A model generated the notes under the pieces. The model had not been told where the DNA came from. It searched no databases and worked only from the letters and a program-made list of their open reading frames with translations. This document shows, piece after piece, positions 42,539 to 51,322 of a stretch of 64,000 bases of DNA (positions within the stretch are counted from its first letter, which is position 1; the number at the start of each line of letters is the position of its first letter). A program made the position numbers and the translations under genes. The DNA comes from JBAVOR01 sp049692255 (GTDB taxonomy: Bacteria > Babelota > Babeliae > Babelales > JACPOV01), in contig JBAVOR010000022.1 of the NCBI GenBank assembly GCA_049692255.1, positions 1 to 64,000 of the forward strand, read 5' to 3'.

Positions 42539-44491
42539 ATGATATTGTACGCGGTGGCATTAATAGCCATTTTGTTATCTGAACAGCAGGGCCTCTTTGC
42601 CGCTGTGTTAAAAAATGAGCGAATGACCTTTGCTCATGGATTAATAAATGCTAACCTGCAAATAAAATTTAAACCAGAATCGGTTTTCCTGGTTAATGCA
42701 AATTTACTCAACCGAAATATTAGCACAGACTTTATCTATCAGAGTGCGCATACTTTAGACACCAACTTCGGATTCGAATATGGTAAGAGTTGCTATGACT
42801 ACAATCCGTTTGAGTTCTTTATGTCCATGCGTAATAAAAGTGTCTGGGGCAATCCTGAAAGCATAGCTCAAACAACTGATACTTCCATTAGGCAGTTAGA
42901 GGCAGTGTTCGGTGATCATAAGCATTTTATTACCAAACATTTAATGTGGTTACGTGAGTGGTGGTTAGACTTTTCAGTCACCGATGCATTTGGGTTGCCA
43001 ACGCAAAGCGTACACCGGTTGAAGTTAGGTGCGTTCCCCTTTGATTTGGGACGTGGCATTGCTCTTGGTTCAGCGTATGCGGTGGGGCCACGAGTGCTCG
43101 GTTTTTACTCCGATAACGCTATTAATCAGTATGCATTTGGCTTTAAGTTTTATGGCGACCTTATTCGCTCAGATATTACGTATGATTTGTATCTTGCCAT
43201 TTTGGAAAATAAGATGGATAGCTTCAGTAATACTAATGCAAAGATTTTAGGGCAAGAGTTTGGTAAAAAACTGCACCAAGAACGAGGGACTGGTAAGGTA
43301 GATTTCGTAGCCGCATCACGTTTTAAGTGGGTTCCTGTCAAAGCAGCAGGCTCTTTGGTAGCATTCGAACCATATGCGCTTTATAACTATGCGCCTGAGC
43401 AACGTATTGAGTTCTTAGGGGATTCGAGCAGTAAATTAGCAACTATTGGTATGGCAGGCGAGTTTGAATACAGCAGCGTTGAATGGGGTTTTGATATCGC
43501 GAAAAACTTTGGTAGTCAACAAGTCAAAGGATGGGATCGTAATTTGACCGAGTTTGAAAACCGTAATGGAGTGCCCACTATAGTCAACTCCCAAGTGCGC
43601 GTAGATAATTCTAAGGGGCCGAAGGTAGTGTATGTACCGCGCAGCGATGCACAGATGTTAATCGAAAATTCGATACAGAACGCAGCAGAAAATGGACAGT
43701 TTATTGGTGACGCAGATGGTGGGGCGTTGTATAATAGCCAGCATCGGTTTAGCAATCCCTACACTAACAAATTTACAGGATGGATGTTCGTAGCCGATGC
43801 AACATACAACTGTAACCCAGAAAAAACATTGAAAGTCTCTGGTACTGCCGGATATTCAACCGGTGACCATAACCCGAATCAAGATTTTAAGCATCCAAAC
43901 GACAGTTCAGTTGATGGAGATTTTACTGGGTTTATTCCTTTACAAGAAATGTATGCTGGTAGCAGAGTGCAAAGCGTCTTCTTGTTGGGTGGTGCAGGCA
44001 GAGTGCCTCGTCCATTGGCCATTCCTGTATCAAATCAAGTACATGACCGTATTCCTACTTCAATTAATGGGTTTACGAATTTGGCATTTGTCGGGGGTAG
44101 TGCGAACTGGTTCCCGCAACTGCATGACCGTTCGATTGGCTTGCGACCAAACGTGCTCAGCTATTGGCAGACCAAAGCAACCAATGCATTTGATAGGACA
44201 ACGGGCAAAAGTTTTCATGACAAAATGGCGCGCAACTATTTAGGAACTGAACTTAATATCTTTGCTGATATAGATTTGTTGCCAGAGTTTAATACGTTTA
44301 AATTATTTGCAGTTTCTTCTGTCTTTATTCCAGGCGCTCACTACACCGATATTAAAGGAACGCCACTGAGTAAAGATGAATTACGGGCGCTTGAGTCTGC
44401 TGATGTTACCGGTATTATCGATGACAAAAATCCTTTTATTGGTGATAACGTAGCGTATACACTCAATATTGGTATCGAGTGTAAGTTCTAA
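42539..44491 (+). CDS. Putative outer-membrane beta-barrel protein, 650 aa
   Basis: I do not recognise a named family. The start has AAGGA four bases upstream and a signal peptide (ILYAVALIAILLSEQQGLFA). The mature protein is rich in aromatic residues and Gly/Asn, with many short alternating stretches such as QYAFGFKFYGDLIRSDITYD and GEFEYSSVEWGFDIAKNFG, and ends with AYTLNIGIECKF. A terminal Phe after alternating hydrophobics is the usual signal for outer-membrane assembly. It has no plug or TonB-box that I can see. A porin or a large adhesin-like barrel is likely; function is inference. The gene is monocistronic, between nfo and aspS. Confidence 0.65.
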   Translation: MILYAVALIAILLSEQQGLFAAVLKNERMTFAHGLINANLQIKFKPESVFLVNANLLNRNISTDFIYQSAHTLDTNFGFEYGKSCYDYNPFEFFMSMRNKSVWGNPESIAQTTDTSIRQLEAVFGDHKHFITKHLMWLREWWLDFSVTDAFGLPTQSVHRLKLGAFPFDLGRGIALGSAYAVGPRVLGFYSDNAINQYAFGFKFYGDLIRSDITYDLYLAILENKMDSFSNTNAKILGQEFGKKLHQERGTGKVDFVAASRFKWVPVKAAGSLVAFEPYALYNYAPEQRIEFLGDSSSKLATIGMAGEFEYSSVEWGFDIAKNFGSQQVKGWDRNLTEFENRNGVPTIVNSQVRVDNSKGPKVVYVPRSDAQMLIENSIQNAAENGQFIGDADGGALYNSQHRFSNPYTNKFTGWMFVADATYNCNPEKTLKVSGTAGYSTGDHNPNQDFKHPNDSSVDGDFTGFIPLQEMYAGSRVQSVFLLGGAGRVPRPLAIPVSNQVHDRIPTSINGFTNLAFVGGSANWFPQLHDRSIGLRPNVLSYWQTKATNAFDRTTGKSFHDKMARNYLGTELNIFADIDLLPEFNTFKLFAVSSVFIPGAHYTDIKGTPLSKDELRALESADVTGIIDDKNPFIGDNVAYTLNIGIECKF

Positions 44492-44646
44492 ACAGACTTG
44501 GCTACTTTTGGCGTGGGCTATCTGTTTATACGATAAAAACGTGGCGGCTCGGAACCATTAATGAGACTGGGTTTTTTTGCATTTTGAGCTATACTTTTTT
44601 TATATATTTTCTCGATTTGCACTTTTTATAAAGGAATTTGAGCGCC

Positions 44647-46407
44647 ATGCGTTATTATGAACGTACTACGGGCTGCGGCCTTATTAATACCGATTTATTG
44701 CATACAGACGTTGTGTTAGCAGGTTGGGTACATCGCCGCCGTGATCATGGCGGTCTTATTTTTATCGATTTGCGTGACCGTAGTGGCATGGTGCAGTTAG
44801 TGTTCGATAATACCATTTCTGCTACCGCACACGAATTGGCACATCAGTTACGTTCAGAATTTGTCATTCAAATTACTGGCCGCGTGGTTGAGCGTTCAAC
44901 AGGCACGGTAAACAAAGAGTTAGCGACGGGACTGTTCGAGATTCAGGTGTCTACGCTTACTATTTTAAGTAAAGCAAAAGCATTACCTTTTATGCTTGAT
45001 GATGCTGACATGGTAGATGAAGAGGTGCGGTTACAGTATCGCTACTTAGATCTGCGCCGCCCAAGCATGCAAAAAAAATTAATGATGCGTAATGAACTCA
45101 TTTTTGCAATGCGTGAATTTTTGCACAAAGAGGGTTTTTTAGAAATTGAAACGCCGATGCTGACTAAAAATACGCCTGAAGGGGCACGCGAGTTTCTGGT
45201 GCCTTCTCGTATGGCTCCCGCCCATTGCTATGCACTGCCACAATCGCCACAGCTATACAAACAGCTGTTGATGGCCAGTGGCATGGAGCGGTATTTTCAG
45301 ATAGCACGCTGTTTTCGTGACGAAGATTTGCGCGCAGATCGTCAGCCAGAGTTCACGCAGCTCGACATAGAAATGTCATTTATTAAAGAAGCAGATGTGC
45401 AACTCTTAATTGAACATTTATTGCAATTTGTGTTGCAGAAGGTATGTAACGTAAATATAGAAATTCCTTTGCAACGTATGACCTATGATGAAGCGTATCG
45501 CCGTTTTGGTTCAGATAAACCGGATTTACGGTATGCATTAGAAATTCAAGATTTAACATCACTGTTTGCAGACACGCAGCTTAAATTTTTGCAAACCGTT
45601 TTGGCTAACAAAGGGCGCATTGGCGCATTGCATCTGAGTGGACGCGATTTGTCGCGCTCAGAGCTCGAACGTTGGGTAGAAAAAGCGCAACAAATTGGTG
45701 CCAAAGGATTACTTTGGATTCGCGTCGGTGAAAATAATATGCTCGAATCGCCGGTACAAAAATTCTTGCCTGCTGATTTTATAGATCGTGTGCGCACCGT
45801 ATGTCCGCACTTTACAGAAGGCGATGTGTTACTGATCATTGCCGGTGATTATGACGAAGCGTGGGAGCTGCTCGGTAGATTACGTACGCATGTTGCTGCC
45901 GAATATAATATGATTCCTGCAGATGTCATGAAATGGTTGTGGGTAATCGATTTCCCTGTATTCACGTATGATAAAAAAGAAAAACGTTGGGATGCTGCAC
46001 ACCATCCGTTTACTGCACCACAGGCGGGGTGGGAAAACCAAGACCAGGGACAGATGAAAGCACGCGCCTATGATATTGTGCTCAATGGTATAGAAATTGG
46101 TGGTGGATCGATTCGTATCTTTGATGCAGCAATGCAACAAAAAATATTTGATTTGCTTGGTTTAACGCGTGAGCAGATGCAACAAAAATTTGGGTTTCTG
46201 CTGAATGCACAAGAACTTGGTTTTCCACCGCATGGTGGCATAGCCCTAGGCCTTGATCGTTTAGTTATGTTATTAACCGGTTCTCGTTCTATTCGCGAAG
46301 TAATCGCATTCCCTAAAACCGCCAGCGGGCATGATCCATTGATGGACAGTCCGACACCAGTTGATGATAAACAGCTGCGTGAGTATGGGTTGGTGACAAA
46401 GAAGTAA
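44647..46407 (+). CDS. aspS: Aspartyl-tRNA synthetase
   Basis: Charges tRNA-Asp. The 586-residue class IIb enzyme has the N-terminal OB-fold anticodon domain (VVLAGWVHRRRDHGGLIFIDLRD, given in two blocks: AGWVHRRRDHGG and IFIDLRDRSG), motif 1 near EFLEIETPML, motif 2 as CFRDEDLRADRQPEFTQLD, a bacterial GAD insertion (about residues 285-420), and motif 3 as GGIALGLDRLVML. Thus it is the bacterial form. The ATG at 44647 is preferred; an in-frame TTG at 44638 would lie only two bases from the AAGGA site. A terminator shared with dps follows the gene. Confidence 0.94.
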   Translation: MRYYERTTGCGLINTDLLHTDVVLAGWVHRRRDHGGLIFIDLRDRSGMVQLVFDNTISATAHELAHQLRSEFVIQITGRVVERSTGTVNKELATGLFEIQVSTLTILSKAKALPFMLDDADMVDEEVRLQYRYLDLRRPSMQKKLMMRNELIFAMREFLHKEGFLEIETPMLTKNTPEGAREFLVPSRMAPAHCYALPQSPQLYKQLLMASGMERYFQIARCFRDEDLRADRQPEFTQLDIEMSFIKEADVQLLIEHLLQFVLQKVCNVNIEIPLQRMTYDEAYRRFGSDKPDLRYALEIQDLTSLFADTQLKFLQTVLANKGRIGALHLSGRDLSRSELERWVEKAQQIGAKGLLWIRVGENNMLESPVQKFLPADFIDRVRTVCPHFTEGDVLLIIAGDYDEAWELLGRLRTHVAAEYNMIPADVMKWLWVIDFPVFTYDKKEKRWDAAHHPFTAPQAGWENQDQGQMKARAYDIVLNGIEIGGGSIRIFDAAMQQKIFDLLGLTREQMQQKFGFLLNAQELGFPPHGGIALGLDRLVMLLTGSRSIREVIAFPKTASGHDPLMDSPTPVDDKQLREYGLVTKK

Positions 46408-46434
46408 AACATATAACATCAGATAAAAATTAAG

Positions 46435-46473
46435 CGTTCAAGTAGTCGTAATTGACTACCTGAACGTCTTTTT
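46435..46473. terminator. Bidirectional terminator between aspS and dps
   Basis: CGTTCA plus AGTAGTC (46435-46447) pairs with GACTAC and TGAACG (46454-46466) with a one-base bulge and a six-base loop. A T-rich tract follows on the plus strand (46467-46473), just at the dps stop codon. The convergent arrangement suits use by both genes. Confidence 0.7.
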
Positions 46474-46939
46474 ATTCAGCGATATGAGCGCGGAGCATCC
46501 AGGTCATTTTTTCATGCTTTTCAATCAGATCACATAAGAAATTATTAGTTCCCATATCATTCAGTTTTACTGTCAGATCGATATCTTTGCGGATCTGTTT
46601 GATAACTATTTCATGTGCTTTCATGAGATCGGTAATTAATTGCATATCATTTAAATGTGCCTGTGCTTTTTCGGGAATAACGGTATTTTTGTGTATTTCA
46701 ATAACGGTAGCAGCTGCATGCCCATCGAGTGTTACCACTCGTTCAGCTACATCATCCACTATATCAAGCAATTCTTCATACTGCCCTTTAAAAAACAGAT
46801 GCAATGCGCCAAAGTGTTTGCCGTACACGTTCCAATGACAGTTTAATGTTTTAATATAAAGCGCAAATTCTTGTGCCAAGAGTAGGTTTAGATGATCAAC
46901 CACCGTTTTACACACTTTTTTGTCGAGCCCTATGTTCAT
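46472..46939 (-). CDS. dps: Dps family ferritin-like DNA-protection protein
   Basis: Forms a 12-subunit shell that oxidises and stores iron and protects DNA from peroxide. The 155-residue four-helix protein has the Dps pattern with NCHWNVYGKHFGALHLFF and QYEELLDIVDDVAERVVTLDG, carrying the His, Asp and Glu of the intersubunit ferroxidase site. The C-terminal helix ends in KHEKMTWMLRAHIAE. No basic DNA-binding tail is evident. An AAGGAG site precedes the ATG. It is monocistronic and convergent with aspS. Confidence 0.92.
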   Translation of the reverse strand: MNIGLDKKVCKTVVDHLNLLLAQEFALYIKTLNCHWNVYGKHFGALHLFFKGQYEELLDIVDDVAERVVTLDGHAAATVIEIHKNTVIPEKAQAHLNDMQLITDLMKAHEIVIKQIRKDIDLTVKLNDMGTNNFLCDLIEKHEKMTWMLRAHIAE

Positions 46940-47067
46940 GATATCTCCTTTTATTCATGAAGTTTTGTATGCTTTATTAAGAAATCCTTACTTTTTTGCC
47001 CCATTCGCGTGTCTACTTAAGAAGAGATATATCATAGTTGAAAAAGAAATGAAAAGGGAGAGCACGT

Positions 47068-48303
47068 ATGGGTATAAAAACGGTGCACGGCCGCACTATT
47101 TTTAATTCGCGCGGGCAAGAAACAATTGAATGTATCGTAACGCTTGATAGTGGTAAGCAAGGGGTTGCCAGTGTGCCCAGCGGGCTGTCTGTCAGTAGTC
47201 ATGAAGCGTGTCAGATGCCTGCATCAGTTTCTTGTACGCAAGCGCTGCAACTATTAAAAACTAAAATTAGTCCTCTATTGGTTGGCAAACAGGCAGATGT
47301 GGTCACCGTTGACGCATTGCTGTTGCACTTAGATGATACTGAACACAAAGAAAAGCTTGGCGCGCAGCTTATGTTAGCTATTAGTATGGCAGTTGCACGA
47401 GCACAAGCACTCGAGTCTGATATCGATTTATATGAATTGATTGCCTATCTCTGTTCATTCGACACCGTTATATTACCACTTCCCTTCTTTAATTTTATTA
47501 GTGGAGGCATGCATGCGCGCAACGGCTTGTCTATTCAAGAGTTTTTAGTGGTGCCGTGCGGCGCAAAAAATTTTAGGCAAGCAATGGAAATCACGCATGA
47601 TCTGCACCAAAAAGCAAAAAAGATGTTGACTAAAAAGAAGCTTAGCACCGCTACCAGCGACGAAGGTGCATTTGCAGATGCTTTCCATGATGACAAAAAA
47701 GCATTGGATTTTCTGGTAGAGTTGCTTGAATCGTGCGAATTCGGTTCACTGTTTAAGTTGGCTATTGATGTGGCAGCAACCCGTTTATATGATCCGAAGC
47801 GCAAACTCTATGTATGGGGAAAACAGGAATTGCAAGCACATGAAATGATCGATTTCTATAGCCACCTGATCAGTACGTATCCTATCTGTTCTATTGAAGA
47901 TGGGTTGCACGAAAATGATTGGGTCGGTTGGCAGAAGATGACAGAACGGTTGGGGCAATTCGTGCAAATTACAGGAGATGATTTTTTAGCAACCAATCCA
48001 CAGCGCATTTATGAAGCGGGAGAGCGGTCCGCTGCTAATGGAGTGATTATTAAGCCGAATCAGATCGGCACCGTTACCGAGACGTTGCAAGCGGTACAAG
48101 TGTGCAAAGAATATGGGTTAGGCACTATGGTTTCTCATCGATCGGGAGAAACAAATGATACCTTTATCGCCGACTTGGCAGTAGGCAGCAGTGCTGGCCA
48201 AATAAAAGCGGGCGGGTTTAGCCATGGTGAACGTATGGCTAAATATAACCGGTTGCTCGAAATAGAAGAAAACCTTACGCTCTTGGCGCTCGAGGAGCGG
48301 TAA
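47068..48303 (+). CDS. eno: Enolase (divergent)
   Basis: Converts 2-phosphoglycerate to phosphoenolpyruvate. The 411-residue protein is slightly short (family about 430). Catalytic residues are kept: the Glu in SIQEF and in DEGAFA, the Lys in IIKPNQIGT, the His in SHRSGE, and the magnesium ligands in LAIDVA, SIEDG and TGDDF. However, several near-invariant segments are altered: the flexible loop is SGLSVSSHEA rather than SGASTGxHEA, the NGGAHA segment is SGGMHARNG, and DEGG is DEGA. Activity is plausible, but a changed substrate range cannot be excluded. AGGGAG precedes the ATG. The gene converges on the secretin operon with about 90 bases between them. Confidence 0.87.
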   Translation: MGIKTVHGRTIFNSRGQETIECIVTLDSGKQGVASVPSGLSVSSHEACQMPASVSCTQALQLLKTKISPLLVGKQADVVTVDALLLHLDDTEHKEKLGAQLMLAISMAVARAQALESDIDLYELIAYLCSFDTVILPLPFFNFISGGMHARNGLSIQEFLVVPCGAKNFRQAMEITHDLHQKAKKMLTKKKLSTATSDEGAFADAFHDDKKALDFLVELLESCEFGSLFKLAIDVAATRLYDPKRKLYVWGKQELQAHEMIDFYSHLISTYPICSIEDGLHENDWVGWQKMTERLGQFVQITGDDFLATNPQRIYEAGERSAANGVIIKPNQIGTVTETLQAVQVCKEYGLGTMVSHRSGETNDTFIADLAVGSSAGQIKAGGFSHGERMAKYNRLLEIEENLTLLALEER

Positions 48304-48394
48304 GCGGATTTTCTTCTCGTGAGACTAATTTCTTTAACGCATCTTTTTGATTTTCAAGTACCGAAGTGCCCGATTGTTCCTCAGTTTTTGGTTC

Positions 48395-50746
48395 CTACTT
48401 TGTAGCGGGCGCAGTCGGTTTACTGTCTGCATCTTCATCCATTTCGTGGCGCACGTGCGTGTGGAGATCATTGGTAAAAGATTTGCTTTCAATCTCTTCT
48501 ATATATTCATCAACTGCTTTACCCGCACAGGTGCCTGGTCTAAAGAACCACCGCGTTACTGGATCACGTAAATTTTGAAAGGTCAGCTGTTCATCAAGAT
48601 TGTTTTTGGAGAAATCAAGTTTCTGCTGCGTATAATCTTCCATACCGCCAGAAATACGTGGCTCAATAATAGTGGGGCAAATAAGAATGAGTAAATTTGT
48701 TTTATCGGTTGTTATCTCTTCTCGTTTAAAGAAATATCCAAGTACCGGTATTTTGCTCAGTATCGGCACCTCATTCACATCCAACGTCACCGTATTTTGT
48801 GTGAGTCCGCCGAGCGCTAAAATCTGTTTATTGCCTAAATTTGCGTTCGTTTGAATGACGCGGTTATTACGCGTGTTCACGTTATTATTAACGAACTCAT
48901 CGACGGTAATGGTAACTTGTAAATTGATGTTATGGGATGCACTAATGTGCGGGACAATATCAACAACGAGCGCCGCTTTAACCCATTCCTGCTTAACCGT
49001 TACCGCAACGCTACCAGAGTCCGCGTCACCTTGGAGTAAGCGTTCTTGTGAAATAGTAACCGTTGCCTGTTTATGGTTTTGTACATAAATAAATGGCTGT
49101 GCTAACACGGTCGTGTTCGTGTACTGTTTAAGCATTTGCAGTATGCTCCAGACTCCATTACTTTGTGAATCGGTAAGGGTGAGAATCAAAGAACCAGCAG
49201 TGGCGTTACTTGCCAAGTTGGTGCCCGCAGCAAAAGGGCTACCCAACTGCAATAAGTTAGACATGAGCGCATTCGGCGGCGTTGGAGTACCGTTAAGTAA
49301 AATCGGTGCGCTGAGCATAGAGGTCTGCCAATTTACCCCTCCTGATATACTGTCGTTAAACCCTTGTTTATTACGCATTTGCGTGCCAATTAAACGATCG
49401 GTGTCCAGTGTAAGATCTACTACGAGCACATCGAGTGCCACTTGTGGTTGCGGTTTGTCGAGATATTGGATAAGACTTTTAATACGAATCCAGTCTTTTT
49501 TACGTGCTGCGATAATTAAACGGTTACCACCCAGCTGTACCCCTTTTGTTTCAACCGTAGTTTTTTGAGCACTGCTCGATGCATCTGATGCTGTTGGTTT
49601 GATAGCCAACTGTTCAGCGTCTTGAATACGTTCATACGAAATAATAACGTCTTGGAAATACTGTTTTGGCCCCCCCATGGTTTTACCCGTGGATTGATCG
49701 GTCCCTTTACCAGCACTAATAATATTGCTTAAGACTGGTGCAAATTTTTCTGCCTGGAGATATTGCAGCTCATACACGTGTAAAATCGATTCACCCGAGT
49801 CCATCGGTTTATCTAGATATTTGATAACAAAATCACGTACCGCGTCGATAGCACGTGCGGTGCCCATAATAACGAGAGAGTTGGTGCGCTGCAGTCCAAT
49901 TACCTTCGTATTTTTTGAAAAGTAAGAACTTTCAGTTAATGTTTTTTGATCAAGCAGTTTTTGAAATATCGATTCAACCATTTGTACCGATGCATAATAA
50001 AGCGGCAATACTTCTATTTGATCGCGGATGCCCCCCATATCAAGTTCTTTAATGATTTTTAAAAGATTTACGATATTAACTGCTTTATCAGTTAAAATAA
50101 GGCTATTCGTTTTTTCATCGATGCGGCTGTCTGCAGTTGCAGATAACATCTCTTTAATAATGCGCACCAGGTCATCTTTGTGTGTGGTAGTATTGAGATT
50201 TTGTAAATAATATACTACACGAATGATTTCATCTGATACGGGCAGTTCAGCAATAGGACGGTCGATATAAATAGCCATAACACTACGAGTAATCGCATTT
50301 TGATCATTTTTTTTAATGACGTATAAGTCATGCGTCCGTTCATACATAACCGCATATCCAGCAACATCTAAAATGCTCATTAATTGGCGCCAGGCGGCAT
50401 CGATATGCATTGCATCTTGGATGCTCAAGGTTACTTTGGTAGTTGCAGGAATTGCAAATGCCCCTTGAGGCAATAGAATATTAACCTTCTTTTCAGCCGC
50501 TAATTCATTGATTAGATCAATGAGTGGTTTTTCGTGCAGTTCAAAACGTATTTTCTTCTTATGTTTTTTCGTATCGACAATAATTCCTGTTTTGTCTTTT
50601 GGGGCGTCCTTCACTTCTGATTCGCTCGGAATATTTATAATTACGGGCGGAACATCTTCTTGTTGGTTGACCAATTCGGGTGATTCGGTCAATACAAGTG
50701 TGGTGAACAGTGCAAGAGCAAGAGAGAGTGTTACTATTTTTTTCAT
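48395..50746 (-). CDS. Type II/IV secretin (GspD/PilQ-like), third in operon
   Basis: A 783-residue secretin, the multimeric gate in the outer membrane for type II secretion or pili. A signal peptide (VTLSLALALFTTLVLT) is followed by an STN/N0-like domain (about residues 80-165), N1-N3 ring domains (repeats near SLILTDKAVNIVNLLK and TNSLVIMGTARAIDAVRDF), and the secretin core ending LALGGLTQNTV, VPILSKIPVLGYFF and LLILICPTIIEPR. A C-terminal tail with RDPVTRWFFRPGTC follows. It ends at TAG (48395-48397), after which the frame stays open for 39 hydrophilic codons. It is the least similar of the three secretins and lies at the end of the operon, 15 bases behind the GspM-like gene. Confidence 0.88.
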   Translation of the reverse strand: MKKIVTLSLALALFTTLVLTESPELVNQQEDVPPVIINIPSESEVKDAPKDKTGIIVDTKKHKKKIRFELHEKPLIDLINELAAEKKVNILLPQGAFAIPATTKVTLSIQDAMHIDAAWRQLMSILDVAGYAVMYERTHDLYVIKKNDQNAITRSVMAIYIDRPIAELPVSDEIIRVVYYLQNLNTTTHKDDLVRIIKEMLSATADSRIDEKTNSLILTDKAVNIVNLLKIIKELDMGGIRDQIEVLPLYYASVQMVESIFQKLLDQKTLTESSYFSKNTKVIGLQRTNSLVIMGTARAIDAVRDFVIKYLDKPMDSGESILHVYELQYLQAEKFAPVLSNIISAGKGTDQSTGKTMGGPKQYFQDVIISYERIQDAEQLAIKPTASDASSSAQKTTVETKGVQLGGNRLIIAARKKDWIRIKSLIQYLDKPQPQVALDVLVVDLTLDTDRLIGTQMRNKQGFNDSISGGVNWQTSMLSAPILLNGTPTPPNALMSNLLQLGSPFAAGTNLASNATAGSLILTLTDSQSNGVWSILQMLKQYTNTTVLAQPFIYVQNHKQATVTISQERLLQGDADSGSVAVTVKQEWVKAALVVDIVPHISASHNINLQVTITVDEFVNNNVNTRNNRVIQTNANLGNKQILALGGLTQNTVTLDVNEVPILSKIPVLGYFFKREEITTDKTNLLILICPTIIEPRISGGMEDYTQQKLDFSKNNLDEQLTFQNLRDPVTRWFFRPGTCAGKAVDEYIEEIESKSFTNDLHTHVRHEMDEDADSKPTAPATK

Positions 50747-50761
50747 GGGCTTATTCCATAC

Positions 50762-51322
50762 TTAAGGCGTTTCGCCTTGGGCTTGCAACGTGGCAATCAT
50801 GACATTAAAATTGACCGATTGTTCAGTACCTGGTTTATATATTTCTAATTCTTTTACATAAATACGAGGGTTTTGTTCTATGGTGTCTAACAGTTCAGCT
50901 ATTTTTTGCATATTTACTTGAGAAAAGCTAGCATACAGCTGTATTTCGGTATACCCATTATCGAGCTGTATCGATGACGTAGCCGGGTCGCGCGTTTTAT
51001 TGGCACGCATATGTAAGGTATCAATAATAGTACTAAAATAGCCGCCAATTTTGAAATCACGATCCTGTTCAAGCAACGTGTTTACTTCCGCCTTCTGTTT
51101 TTTTACCACTTCAAACCGTTCTAAAAGTTCGCGCGTTTGCACGCGTTGTTTATTGATAAGTACCATTTTACTGCTTAAGTGCGTTGTTGCATGATAATAC
51201 CAATAGAACAGTGCCAAAAGAAGGAGTGTAGTAATGCCAAAAAAAGAGGCGCTCCATTTTTTGAACTGCGCTGCATCAAGATTTGAAACCCAGCCATAGA
51301 TAGTATACATAAGGGGCATCAT
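50762..51322 (-). CDS. PilO/GspM-like inner-membrane protein
   Basis: A 186-residue bitopic protein: a short cytosolic N-terminus, one membrane helix (FFGITTLLLLALFYWYYH, about residues 27-44), a coiled-coil stretch (residues about 55-100, KQRVQTRELLERFEVVKKQK) and a ferredoxin-like periplasmic domain (YTEIQLYASFSQVNMQKIAELLDTI). This is the layout of PilO and GspM, which pair with PilN or GspL in the assembly platform. Sequence similarity is weak, so the call rests on architecture and on position directly after the PilM/PilN fusion, with a four-base overlap (ATGA). Confidence 0.7.
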   Translation of the reverse strand: MMPLMYTIYGWVSNLDAAQFKKWSASFFGITTLLLLALFYWYYHATTHLSSKMVLINKQRVQTRELLERFEVVKKQKAEVNTLLEQDRDFKIGGYFSTIIDTLHMRANKTRDPATSSIQLDNGYTEIQLYASFSQVNMQKIAELLDTIEQNPRIYVKELEIYKPGTEQSVNFNVMIATLQAQGETP

